Both the position numbers and the translations under genes were made by a program. Shown one piece after another: positions 1 to 8,900 of a stretch of DNA of 64,000 bases. The stretch lies in contig CAVSBJ010000005.1 of the NCBI GenBank assembly GCA_963726105.1, forward strand, positions 112,749 to 176,748, in the 5' to 3' direction. The notes beneath the pieces were generated by a model. It saw nothing but the letters and a program-made list of their open reading frames with translations, searched no databases and was not told where the DNA came from. This DNA comes from Roseiarcus sp963726105 (GTDB lineage: Bacteria; Pseudomonadota; Alphaproteobacteria; Rhizobiales; Beijerinckiaceae). The stretch's first letter is position 1; every line of letters starts with the position of its first letter.

Positions 1-138
1 ATGCGTTTTGAAGTGGCCGGTCAGATTTGCGATGCGCTCGGTGAGAATCGCAACCTGAACTTCGGGCGACCCGGTGTCGCCGACCTTCAAACCATATTGA
101 TTGATGAGCGCAGACTTGCGCTCGGCGGTGATCGACAT
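1..138 (-). CDS. rpsO: 30S ribosomal protein S15, N-terminal part
   Basis: The reverse strand encodes 46 residues that begin MSITAERKSALINQYG and run into GLKVGDTGSPEVQVAILTER, the characteristic N-terminus of S15, which binds 16S rRNA in the small-subunit platform. The gene is cut by the window start. The ATG is at 138, preceded by an AAGGAT ribosome binding site. In many relatives rpsO follows truB; here the upstream neighbour is a toxin-antitoxin pair. Identification is secure; only the C-terminal half is unseen. Confidence 0.95.
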   Translation of the reverse strand, partial: MSITAERKSALINQYGLKVGDTGSPEVQVAILTERIANLTGHFKTH

Positions 139-359
139 CGGGATTATCCTTAAATCTGCGGCCAGCCGAGGCCCGCCTCATCATCTTTCAAAAAACGGCC
201 GAACCGGGATGTCGTCCAGGTCGGTCGCAACGCGAATTCCCGCGCGATACCACGTCGCGGATCGCGCGCTTATACAGATTTAGCGCCTCGACGCCAGCAA
301 AATGTTGGGCTCTGCCATCCGACGTCATGGGCGACCGGCACCCACGAAGCCTAACTTCG

Positions 360-746
360 CTATTCGGAGCGGCGCATAGCTTCGTCTGCGCGAGCGAGCC
401 GGTCGTCAAGCGTGACAAGTTCAGCGCCGCGCGCGTGGGCTAGCCAAAGGTAGCTGGCGTCGTATAGCGACAGCTTCATTCGCTCCGCTAGAACGATGGC
501 GCCGCCCAGGTTGACCGTGTCAAGCGAAATCGAGAGCGCATCGAGCAAGGAGAAGGCTTCAATCAGCGCTTCCCGCTCGGCGGGAGCGGCGCGAATTTTC
601 TTCAAGCAGGCGTTCGCGACTTCGAATCCGATCAAGCTTGGGGCGCGGAGGGTCGCCTCGCGCAGCCGGGAGACGATCTCTTCGCGCCGCAGCTCATTGA
701 ACAGCAAAGCGACAATTGCGGACGCGTCGACGACCTTATCGGTCAC
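360..746 (-). CDS. vapC: VapC-type PIN-domain ribonuclease toxin
   Basis: This 128-aa PIN-domain protein has the expected acidic residues: an Asp in VVDASAIVALLFNE near the start, a Glu in IGFEVANACLKK, and the C-terminal DASYLWLAH and LVTLDDRLA segments. PIN toxins of this family are Mg-dependent RNases, often cutting tRNA or rRNA. The gene overlaps the 3' end of the upstream antitoxin by 11 nt, so the pair is translationally coupled. No disruption is seen and all four acidic positions look intact, so the toxin is probably functional. The RNA target cannot be predicted from sequence. Confidence 0.88.
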   Translation of the reverse strand: MTDKVVDASAIVALLFNELRREEIVSRLREATLRAPSLIGFEVANACLKKIRAAPAEREALIEAFSLLDALSISLDTVNLGGAIVLAERMKLSLYDASYLWLAHARGAELVTLDDRLARADEAMRRSE

Positions 747-963
747 GGTCTTCGCGGATGAGCCGCACCGCTTCGTCCCGGCGCGTGAGGTTGAGGCCCC
801 TTACTCTGGCGACGATTTCGTCAATTCCAAGCCGGCGCGGCGTCCGCGTCGCCTCGTCGATCAACGCCCTCAATTCGCCCTGCAGCGACCGATGGTTCGC
901 TTTGGCGCGTTCGCGCAGCCGCCTCACTTGGTCCTCTGGCACGCTTTTGATCGAAAGGTCCAA
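736..963 (-). CDS. vapB: VapB/FitA-type ribbon-helix-helix antitoxin
   Basis: This 75-aa protein starts with LSIKSVPEDQVRRLRERAK, a ribbon-helix-helix DNA-binding motif of the FitA kind, and ends in a charged tail that should wrap the PIN toxin encoded immediately downstream. The start is a TTG at 963 preceded by GGAG. A perfect inverted repeat (970-986) lies just upstream and overlaps this ribosome binding site, which suits autorepression by the toxin-antitoxin complex. Family assignment is firm; the choice between the VapB and FitA names is arbitrary. Confidence 0.85.
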   Translation of the reverse strand: MDLSIKSVPEDQVRRLRERAKANHRSLQGELRALIDEATRTPRRLGIDEIVARVRGLNLTRRDEAVRLIREDRDR

Positions 964-969
964 GTTTCG

Positions 970-986
970 AGCTCCAAAACGGAGCT
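970..986 (-). promoter_or_regulatory. Inverted-repeat operator in front of vapBC
   Basis: AGCTCC-AAAAC-GGAGCT is a perfect 6-bp inverted repeat with a 5-nt spacer, ending a few nt before the vapB TTG start. Read on the minus strand it contains the GGAG ribosome binding site and lies next to a TTATAG box that could be a -10 element. Autoregulatory operators in this position are typical of RHH antitoxins. Function is inferred from position and symmetry only. Confidence 0.45.
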
Positions 987-1109
987 ATAACAGAGCATTT
1001 TTGGCGCAGGAAAGCAACCGAGTCATCGCGGACAACGCGACCCGCGTGGTTGTCGCCGAACCCGGAAGCGGCTACCAACCCCCATCCTTCTCCCCATCCC
1101 GCATTCCTC

Positions 1110-1622
1110 ATGCCCGCCTCACCCGAAGATCTGCTTGCCTATCTGACTGCGCTCGGCGTCGAGATCGAAACCGTCGATCATCCGCCGCTGTTCACGGTCG
1201 AGGAGTCCCGGACGCTGCGTGGCGAAATCCGCGGAGGCCACACCAAGAACCTGTTCGTCAAGGACAAGAAGGGCCGGTTGTTCCTGCTCGTCCTGGGCGA
1301 GGAGACCGTGGTCGACCTCAAGCGCGTGCACGAGACGATCGGCGCGCAGGGGCGTGTCTCCTTCGGCTCCGCAGATCTCCTGGAAGAGGTTTGGGGCGTC
1401 CGGCCCGGCGCGGTCACGCCGTTTGGCGCGATCAACGACGAGGCGGCCAAGGTTTCCGTCGTGCTGGATGAGGCGATGATGCGTCACGAACGGCTCAACT
1501 TCCACCCGCTGGTCAACACCCGGACGACCGGGCTCAAGAGCGCGGATCTGATCAAATTCCTGCGAGCGACCGGACATGAGCCGCTCGTCGTGGCGCTGGC
1601 GCAGGATCAGATCGCCGGTTGA
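1110..1622 (+). CDS. YbaK/ProX-type aminoacyl-tRNA deacylase
   Basis: This protein of about 170 aa belongs to the YbaK/PrdX (ProXp) superfamily, free-standing relatives of the prolyl-tRNA synthetase editing domain that hydrolyse mischarged tRNAs in trans. Family hallmarks are VDHPPLFTVEES, GGHTKNLFVKDKKGR (with the conserved Lys) and a late GLKSADLIKFL segment. The ATG at 1110 gives the N-terminus MPASPEDLLAYLTALG, which fits the family; an upstream TTG at 1050 would add an unconserved Pro-rich tail. The gene stands alone on the plus strand after the divergent vapBC. Alanyl-tRNA(Pro) is the likeliest substrate, by family resemblance. Confidence 0.85.
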   Translation: MPASPEDLLAYLTALGVEIETVDHPPLFTVEESRTLRGEIRGGHTKNLFVKDKKGRLFLLVLGEETVVDLKRVHETIGAQGRVSFGSADLLEEVWGVRPGAVTPFGAINDEAAKVSVVLDEAMMRHERLNFHPLVNTRTTGLKSADLIKFLRATGHEPLVVALAQDQIAG

Positions 1623-1708
1623 ATAAAAAGCCGAACGCCTCCATTTAAAGCGCCAAAGTGGCGCATGGCGCGGGTTTCGCCCGTCCGCCGGGCTGGAGAT
1701 GATGGGAC

Positions 1709-2620
1709 ATGGCGAATGTGAGCGGCGCGGTCGCGCCTCAACCCAAGGCGGGTTCGGTCAGGGAGGTCACGACGGCCTCGTTCCGCGCCGATGTCCTGAC
1801 GGCCTCGACCCGCCAGCCGGTTCTGGTCGATTTCTGGGCGCCGTGGTGCGGCCCGTGCAAACAGCTCGCGCCAGCGCTGGAGAAGGCCGTCGCCGATTCA
1901 GGCGGCAAGGTCACCCTGGTCAAGATGAATATCGACGAGCATCCCCAGATCCCGGGCCAGCTCGGCATCCAGTCGATTCCGGCCGTCATCGCGTTCGACA
2001 AGGGCCAGCCGATCGACGGATTTGTCGGCGCCCTTCCGGAGAGCCAGATAAGGGGCTTTATCGAGCGGCTCGTCGGGCCGATCCAGAATGAATCGGCGGC
2101 GCTTTTGGTTGAGGCGGACGAAGCCGCCGCCAAGGGCGATGCGGCCGGAGCAGAGGCGATCTATTCCGAGATTCTGGCTGAGGACCCGGGCGAGGCGAAA
2201 GCGATCGGCGGTCTCGCCAAACTCCATGTCGCAGCCGGGCGGCTCGACGAAGCGAAGGCCCTCTTGGAGACGGCGCCGGCGGCGGCGCCCGGCAAGGAGC
2301 AGGATCCGGCAGTCGTCGCAGCTCATGCCGCGTTGCGCCTGGCCGAGCAAGCCTCGAACGTCGGCGAACTCGCGCCCCTCGAGCAGGCCATCGCCGCCAA
2401 CCCGGACAATCACCAGGCGCGCTTTGACCTTGCGGTCGCGCTGTCGGCCAAGGGCGAGCGCGACGCAGCCGCCGACCAACTGCTTGAAATCATTCGCCGT
2501 GACCGCAAATGGAACGACGAAGCGGCGCGCAAACAATTGTTGCAGCTGTTCGAGGCCTGGGGTCTGATGGACCCGGCGTCGGTCACCGCGCGGCGCAAGT
2601 TGTCGGCGGTCTGGTTTTGA
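1709..2620 (+). CDS. cnoX: Thioredoxin-TPR co-chaperone YbbN/CnoX
   Basis: This 303-aa cytoplasmic protein has a thioredoxin domain (about residues 18-125) with the active-site motif WCGPC (Cys47, Cys50), followed by TPR-like helical repeats to the C-terminus. YbbN/CnoX proteins guard clients from oxidative aggregation and hand them to DnaK or GroEL. The alphaproteobacterial form keeps WCGPC, so it may also act as an oxidoreductase, unlike the E. coli protein. The downstream LON-domain gene follows after 59 nt, a common pairing suggesting co-transcription. Confidence 0.9.
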   Translation: MANVSGAVAPQPKAGSVREVTTASFRADVLTASTRQPVLVDFWAPWCGPCKQLAPALEKAVADSGGKVTLVKMNIDEHPQIPGQLGIQSIPAVIAFDKGQPIDGFVGALPESQIRGFIERLVGPIQNESAALLVEADEAAAKGDAAGAEAIYSEILAEDPGEAKAIGGLAKLHVAAGRLDEAKALLETAPAAAPGKEQDPAVVAAHAALRLAEQASNVGELAPLEQAIAANPDNHQARFDLAVALSAKGERDAAADQLLEIIRRDRKWNDEAARKQLLQLFEAWGLMDPASVTARRKLSAVWF

Positions 2621-2679
2621 CTGCTAAATCCCGCCAAGAGCACTCGGAGCAAGAGCACCCGAAGAATGAGAAGAGCGCA

Positions 2680-3351
2680 ATGAAGCTCAACCGCACCTTC
2701 GCCGCGCCGGCCGAGATGCCGGCGACGATCCCGCTGTTTCCGATGGCGGGCGCGCTTCTTTTGCCGCGCCGGCCGATCCAGCTCACCGTGTTTGAGCCCC
2801 GCTATCTCGAAATGCTGGACGATGCGCTGGCTGGCGAACGCCTGATCGGCGTCATTCAGCCCTCGTCCGAGGAAGAAGAAGCGACCGATCCGGCCCCGGA
2901 ACTTTATCCGCTCGGCTGCGCCGGTCGGATCGTGCAATATGCGGAGATCGGCGACGGCCGCTGCTTTTTGACGCTGATGGGCGTGGCGCGATTCCGCCTC
3001 ACTGGAGAAACGCCGAGCGAGCGCCCCTACCGGACCGCGGTCCCCGATTATGCGCCATTTGCCGAGGATTTTCTCGAAGGCGCAGGCGAAGCAGCGGTCG
3101 ATCGCGACGACCTGATCGCGGCGCTCAAACGCTTCGCCGAGGTCAACGAGATCAAGGTGGTGTGGAGCGACATCAAGAAGGCGTCGAACGAGGCTCTGGT
3201 CAACGGCCTGTCGATGATGAGCCCGTGCGGTCCAAGGGAGAAGCAGGCGCTGCTCGAGGCTAAGGACCTGAAGTCCCGCGCCGAGATGCTGGTGGCGATC
3301 ACGACCATAGAACTGGCGCGCGGCCAGGACGCGGCGACGCAGATTCACTAG
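2680..3351 (+). CDS. LON substrate-binding-domain protein
   Basis: This 223-aa protein resembles the N-terminal domain of Lon protease (IPLFPMAGALLLPRRP, FEPRYLEMLDDAL) without the ATPase and protease parts. Such stand-alone LON-domain proteins are common in alphaproteobacteria beside ybbN; their role is not established, though peptide or unfolded-protein binding is assumed. The ATG at 2680 was chosen because homology begins there. The gene ends just before a palindromic repeat that may act as transcription stop. Confidence 0.85.
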   Translation: MKLNRTFAAPAEMPATIPLFPMAGALLLPRRPIQLTVFEPRYLEMLDDALAGERLIGVIQPSSEEEEATDPAPELYPLGCAGRIVQYAEIGDGRCFLTLMGVARFRLTGETPSERPYRTAVPDYAPFAEDFLEGAGEAAVDRDDLIAALKRFAEVNEIKVVWSDIKKASNEALVNGLSMMSPCGPREKQALLEAKDLKSRAEMLVAITTIELARGQDAATQIH

Positions 3352-3391
3352 CGTTTCTCGGCGCAGTTAGAGCCGCGTTGCGTTGATGGCT

Positions 3392-3480
3392 CGTCATTGC
3401 GAGGAGCGCAGCGACGAAGCAATCCAGAGAACGTGGGCCCGCTACGTTCCCTGGATTGCTTCGCTTTGCTCGCAATGACG
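3392..3480. repeat. Palindromic intergenic repeat, copy 1
   Basis: An 89-bp imperfect palindrome starts CGTCATTGCGAGGAGCGCAG and ends with its near complement TTGCTCGCAATGACG, around a central CAATCCAG/CTGGATTG pair. A second copy is at 35558-35645 with only a few substitutions. This REP-like element is known as a dispersed repeat in Hyphomicrobiales genomes. It sits between genes and would fold as a long hairpin in RNA. It is not a CRISPR because only one unit is present per site. Confidence 0.8.
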
Positions 3481-3491
3481 ATCGCATCGCA

Positions 3492-3530
3492 TATTCTGCC
3501 GCCTCCCGGAGCGCGGCGTAACGGGTGAGC
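3492..3530 (-). repeat. Duplicated 3' end of the histidine kinase gene
   Basis: These 39 bp match 5987-6025, the last codons of the histidine kinase gene, at 36 of 39 positions. Read on the minus strand they encode LTRYAALREAAE, identical to the kinase C-terminus, but the stop TAG has become TAT. The two copies bracket the broken protease gene and its IS256 element. This may be the scar of an old duplication or gene loss. Confidence 0.7.
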
Positions 3531-3701
3531 GCACGGCGGGAGTGGGCGGGTTGACGCGAGCCGCTTTCTCAGAAAGCCTTGATTGAAGCGAGTCAGCGCG
3601 GCACATTGGTTCTCGGGGCGACTTACCGCGCGATGAGTATCTCTCGTACTTTTGTCTTTAGAGGCGCTGCAATACTGAGCGCAGCTTTGCTCGCATTTAC
3701 C

Positions 3702-5012
3702 GGGACTGTCGGAAATCTTGTGCGCGGGGCCGGGTTTCCATCAGGTTCTGACGAAGCGATCGCCGAACATGATGGCGAACTGGGTCTTAGCCTCGGCCCA
3801 TTCGCGGGGCGGCATTTTCCATTGCTGAGCGACTTGGCGCAAGACCAGGAAAATGAGCTTGGTCGCCGCCTCGTCGCTGGGGAAATGGCCTCTCGCCCGC
3901 ACGGCCCGTCGCAGCGTGGCGTTCAAGGCCTCGATAGCATTCGTGGTGTAGACGATTTTGCGCACGGCCGGAGCGAAGGCGAAGAACGGGATGACCTGCT
4001 CCCATTGCCGCCGCCAGATCTGGCCGATCGCCGCGTATTTGCCGCCCCACGGGCCGCCCTCGAAGGCCTCGAGCGCCTTGCGGCCGGTTTCGGCGTCGGC
4101 GGCGCGGTAGATTTTCCGTAGCTCGGCGACGACGGGCTTCCGGTCTTTCCAGGACACGAAATCCAGCGAATTGCGGATGAGATGGACGATGCAGGTTTGA
4201 ACCGCGGCCTGCGGAAAGACCGCCTCGATCGCCTCCGGAAAGCCCTTCAGGCCGTCGACGACGGCGATCAGGATGTCCTCGACGCCGCGGGCCTTCAGCT
4301 CGTTCATCACCTTGAGCCAGAATTTGGCGCCCTCGGTCGTCTCGATCCAGAGCCCGAGAATGTCCTTCGTTCCATCTGCTGCGACGCCAAGCGCGAGATA
4401 GACAGCCTTGTTGCGGACCAGGCCTTCGTCGCGGATCTTGCGTCGCGGATCTTGACCCTGATGGCGTCGAAGAAAACCAGCGGATAGCTCGTTTCCAGCG
4501 GCCGGTTCTGCCATTCGGCCACGGTCTCGAGCACGGCGTCGGTGACCGTCGAAATCAGGTCCGGCGACACCTCCAGCCCGTAAAGCTCCAGGAGATGGCC
4601 CTGGATCTCGCGTACCGTCATGCCGCGCGCGTACATCGACACGATCTTGTCGTCGAAGCCGGGAAACCGCCGCTGGTAGCGCTGGATCAGCTTCGGATCG
4701 AATGTGCCTTCCCGATCGCGCGGAATGCGGATGTCGATCTTGGCCGTCTCCGTCAGGACCGTCTTCTTTGAAGAGCCGTTGCGCCGGTTCTGGGACCCCT
4801 CGGCGGCCTCATTGTCGAGATGATCGTCCAGCTCGGCGTTCAGCCCCCGCTCCGCCAGAGCCTTCTTCAGCTCATCGAAAAGACCGTCTTTCGAAAACAC
4901 AGCCTTCGGGTCGCGGCCAGCCAAAAGATCGTCCAGCGTGTCCTTCTTGATCGCCATATTCGCCCTCCATCGGCGCGATTATGGCCCCACGCACGAAATT
5001 CCTGACAGTCCC
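3702..5012 (-). mobile_element. IS256-family insertion sequence
   Basis: This 1311-bp element has terminal inverted repeats beginning GGGACTGTC, followed by GGAA-type and GTGCG/GGGGCC blocks matching imperfectly at both ends. It is flanked by direct repeats CATTTACC (3694-3701 and 5013-5020), the 8-bp target duplication typical of IS256. It carries one transposase gene on the minus strand. The intact target duplication points to a fairly recent insertion, but the transposase is frameshifted, so this copy cannot move by itself. Confidence 0.92.
3741..4957 (-). pseudogene. IS256 transposase, frameshifted by a 14-bp tandem duplication
   Basis: The reading frame starts at 4957 (MAIKKDTLDDLLAGRDPKAV) and shows the mutator-type DDE fold: FFDAIRVKIRDEG with the first Asp, VVDGLKGFPEAIEAVFP with the second, and a distal Glu in YTTNAIEALN. 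The 14-bp sequence CGTCGCGGATCTTG is present twice in tandem (4427-4440 and 4441-4454), pushing the frame out midway. Without one copy the whole protein of about 400 aa is restored. The duplication, rather than scattered decay, is the only visible lesion. Confidence 0.9.
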
Positions 5013-5985
5013 CATTTACCCCTGCCCAACCGCCGCTAGCCGGGGAAATTGACGACCCGGTGGATCCCAACAATCATCATTATGCAGAGAAGGAGTATGC
5101 CGAAAGACATGGTATTACATTTACTGAGCTGGACTCGCGCGTCACAGCAACCGGAATTATTTATTGTGGCGGACTTTATTTTATGAGCGCCAATTTAATC
5201 GCGAAGAAGGGACACAATTCAGTATCGAATGTTATTGCGACGGCCTCTCACTTATTTCGTGACACGGACACATGCATCGCCCGACAATTTAAACAGGACG
5301 CCTGTCTTTTCCTTCCAAAATCCGATTCGTTAACTCTAGAGAATAGAGCTGTTCGCATAAAGAAGCTCATCGCTATGGGACCGTGCGACCCAGACAGCGG
5401 CGATTGGGCTATATTGACGTTGCACACATCGTTGTCCGGAGTGAGACCTTATGTCGTGGAACAGAGACCGATATCCTTAGAAGTCGGGGAGTCTATTGTC
5501 GCAGTTGCCGGAGCATCATACGATTTTTTATAAATACGATATAGATCGGATGAAAAAACTATATCCCAAGCACGTAGGCGACTGTCACGTTAAAGCGAAC
5601 GACCCCAAGCGTGGTTTGGTGGTGACGAATTGCGAACGAGGCAAGTTTGCTTCCGGAGGCGCAATCCTCAATTCCCTTGTCACTGACCCTCCTCGCGTCC
5701 TCGCTATAATCTCGGCCGATAACGAGTCGGCGGATATGGCAAAAGAGGTCCAAGATAGTGGACACATCAATCGTCGCACATTTGATATAAACGAATGGGC
5801 AGCTTACGAAACGCCGATCGACAATCTGTTTCTGAAGGCCTTGGATCTTGCGTCACCGTGAAATTCGTTTGACGTTTGCTCTATGCGCCCCCGCTCGTAG
5901 TCAGCGCTAAAGGGCCCGCCCTTTTGCCTTGGTTTCATTTCCGTTTGCTTGCATTTGCTTGGCGTTGCGGCCGAGGACCGCGCGC

Positions 5986-8900
5986 CTATTCCGCCGCCTC
6001 GCGGAGCGCGGCATAACGGGTGAGCTGCGCCCTGAGCGGCGCGGGCTTCAGCGGCTTGGTCATGACGAGGACATCCGCACGCGCGGCCTCGTCCCGCACT
6101 TCCAGGCTTCGATCGGCGGTGGCCAGGATCGCGGGCGTGCTTCGGCCGAGGCGCTCGCGTAAACACCGGATCGCGGCGACGCCGTCCCCTAGGTCGAGGT
6201 GGTAATCGGCGATAATGACGTCCAGCCGCCCGAACACGTCGAGCGCCGCGATCGCCTCCTCAACGCTACGGGCGGTCGCGACCCGACAGCCCCAGCGCGT
6301 GAGAAGGATGCGCAGGCCATCGAGCACGCGCGGTTCGTTGTCGATGGCGAGAACCTTGAGCCCATCGAGCGGTTCGCCCGCCGCGACCGGCTCGGGCGCG
6401 CCCCGATCCGGGCGCGGCTTCGCCGTGGCCTGTCCAATCGGCGCGGTCACGGAGAATACCGACCCATCGCCCGGGCTCGACCGCAACTCAACGGGATGCT
6501 CGAGCACCCGTCCCAGACGCTCGACGATCGATAGCCCAAGCCCAAGGCCACGCGCCACACGCGCACCCTGGTCGAGGCGCCTGAACTCGGCGAACACCGC
6601 GCGCTGATGCTCAGGCGCAATGCCGAGCCCCGTGTCCCAGACCTCGATGCGGACCGCGCCGGCAACGCGCCGGCAGCCGACCAGCACCCGGCCGCTCAAC
6701 GTGTATTTGAGCGCGTTCGAGATCAGGTTCTGCAACAGGCGCCGCATGAGGCGCCGATCCGTTCGAACCGCGAGCGTGGTCGACACGAAGACGAGGTCGA
6801 GCGCCTTCTCGCGGGCGAGCGCCGCGAACTCGATCTCGAGCATTCCCATGAGCTCTGCGACCGGAACGTCGGAAATCTCCGGGCGCGTCGCGCCAGCGTC
6901 AAGGCGTGAAATGTCGAGGAGCGCGCCGATGATCTCCTCGACCGCCTCGAGCGAGACGTCGACATTGCGCGCAAGATTTTTGCGCTCCTCGGATGAGGCG
7001 TGGTTTACGCCCTCGCTCAACGCGCTCGCGTACAGCCGCGCGGCGTTGAGCGGTTGCAGAATGTCGTGGCTCGCGGCAGCGAGGAAACGCGTCTTGGACA
7101 GGTTCGCCGCGTCCGCTTCGTTCTTGGCGCGCTCGAGTTCGGCGTTGAGCCGCTGCAATTCCGCCGTGCGTTCATCGACGCGACGCTCCAGCATTTCGTT
7201 CGAGGCCGCGAGCGCTTCTTCCGCCTGAACGGTCTGTGTGACGTCGGTATAGGTGGTGACGATCCCGCCGTCCGGAAGCCGCGCCGAGCGCACCTCGATG
7301 ACGCGGTGGGTCGAGAACAGACGCAGCCGGTTCGGTCGATCGTCATAAAGAAGGCTCGCCACGCGGTCGGCGACGAAATCTTCGGAATCTCCCGGTCCGT
7401 AGGCCCCGCGAGCGGCGTTGAAGCGCACGATCTCGTCGAGCCCCACGCCATGACGCAGCATGCCGGGCGGCAGATCGAAAAGATCAACGAATTCGCGGTT
7501 CCAGGCGGTCAGAGCCAGATTGGCGTCAAAGACGGTAATGCCCTGGCGCGCATGGTCGAGCGCATGCTGCAATTGATCGCGGCTCGACTGGATCGCGGCC
7601 GAGGCCTCGTCGATGAGCTTGAGCGCCGATTGCCCCGACACCGCCCTCGGCTTCAGCAACAACGACAGGACCTGGCGCGAGGTCGAGGCGCCGATCGCCG
7701 GCGACAGCAGAAATTCCGCGTGGCGTATCAGTTGCGCGCCGGCTTCGAGCGCGGGGTCATAGACGAGGCCGCGCTCGCCCATGAAGGTTGCGAACGCGCG
7801 GTGCGCCCGCGCGACCCCGAGATAGCGGGCGACCGCCGCCTCGAGCTCGCCGCCAGTGGTCGACGAACGCCAAAGGCGGAACGCCTGCGGCTCGCCGCCG
7901 ACGCCCGCTCCGGCAAAGGCGCTTGCTTGTGCGCGCTCGAGCGCGCTCGGCTGGCGGGTCAGTGAAAAGGCGACAAAGGCTGCGACATTCGCCGCCAGGG
8001 ACAAGACCACCCCGCCCACGAGCGCGTTGGGTGCGAAGGCGACGAGCGAGGCCGGGCTCAGCCACGCGATCGCCAGGGGGCCGTGCGCCAAAAGGTGCGC
8101 GAGCGCCTGTTCCGGACGGATTGACGGCAAAAGCAGCAGGTAAAGCCAGGCCAGCGCGCCAATTGTCATCCCCGCGATCGCGCCCCGCGCCGTCCCGCGA
8201 CGCCAGAAGAGTCCGCCAAGAAAGGACGGCGCGATCTGCGCCACAGCCGCGAACGACAAGAGGCCGATCGACACGAGGCCCGCCTCGCCCGCCATGCGCT
8301 CGTAAGCGAAGCCCAGCGCCAGAACGCCGACGATGGCGAGCCGGCGCACCCACAGCACCAGCGCGCCGATGTCGCCTTCAGTGGCGGCCGCCTGCGTATT
8401 GCGCCGGAGCAAGAGCGGCATCACCAGGTCGTTGGAAATCGTGATGGCGAGTGCGACGCTCTCGACCACAACCATTCCAGTCGCCGCCGAGAGGCCGCCC
8501 ACCATCGTCAAGAGCGCGACGCCATGCGCGCTGGCGTTGAGGGGCAGCGCAAGAACGGTCAGATCGCGATTAAAAGACGCGTCCGGGAAAACGTGGAGGC
8601 CAGCGATGGCGAGGGGCGCAACAAACAGATTGATCAGCACGAGGTAGGCGGGAAAGAGCCACGCCGCAGTGCGAATGCCGCGCTCGCCGTGGTTCTCGAC
8701 CACAGCGACGTGAAACTGGCGCGGCAGAAGCACGATTGCGAACGCCGACAGGAGCGTGGTCACCACCCACACCGCGGGATCGGGGCGCGTCTCGATCACC
8801 GAGGCGATCCTGGGATCGGAGTGCGCGATCGCGGTCAGGTCGCCGATTCCGTTGTGAAGTCCCCAGACGACGAAGGCGCCGACGGCGAGAAACGCCACGA

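Larger units (their letters stand above)
3633..5861 (+). pseudogene. Secreted trypsin-like serine protease split by an IS element
   Basis: Removing the insertion sequence (3702-5012) and one copy of its 8-bp target duplication joins 3633-3701 in frame to DNA from 5021. The result is a protein with a signal peptide (MSISRTFVFRGAAILSAALL) followed by ALLAFTPAQPPLAGEIDDPV and a chymotrypsin-like fold. Triad candidates are His in ATASHLF, Asp in SGDWAIL and Ser in FASGGAI. A second lesion is a frameshift at a T6 run (5524-5529): deleting one T restores reading into DFYKYDIDRMKKLYPK. The DNA is AT-richer than its neighbours, suggesting acquired origin. Two independent lesions make it a pseudogene. 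The substrate is unknown. Confidence 0.8.

Noticed and set aside
1050..1109. An earlier TTG start for the YbaK/ProX-type deacylase
   Set aside because: It adds a Pro-rich stretch not seen in the family, and the homology begins at the ATG at 1110.
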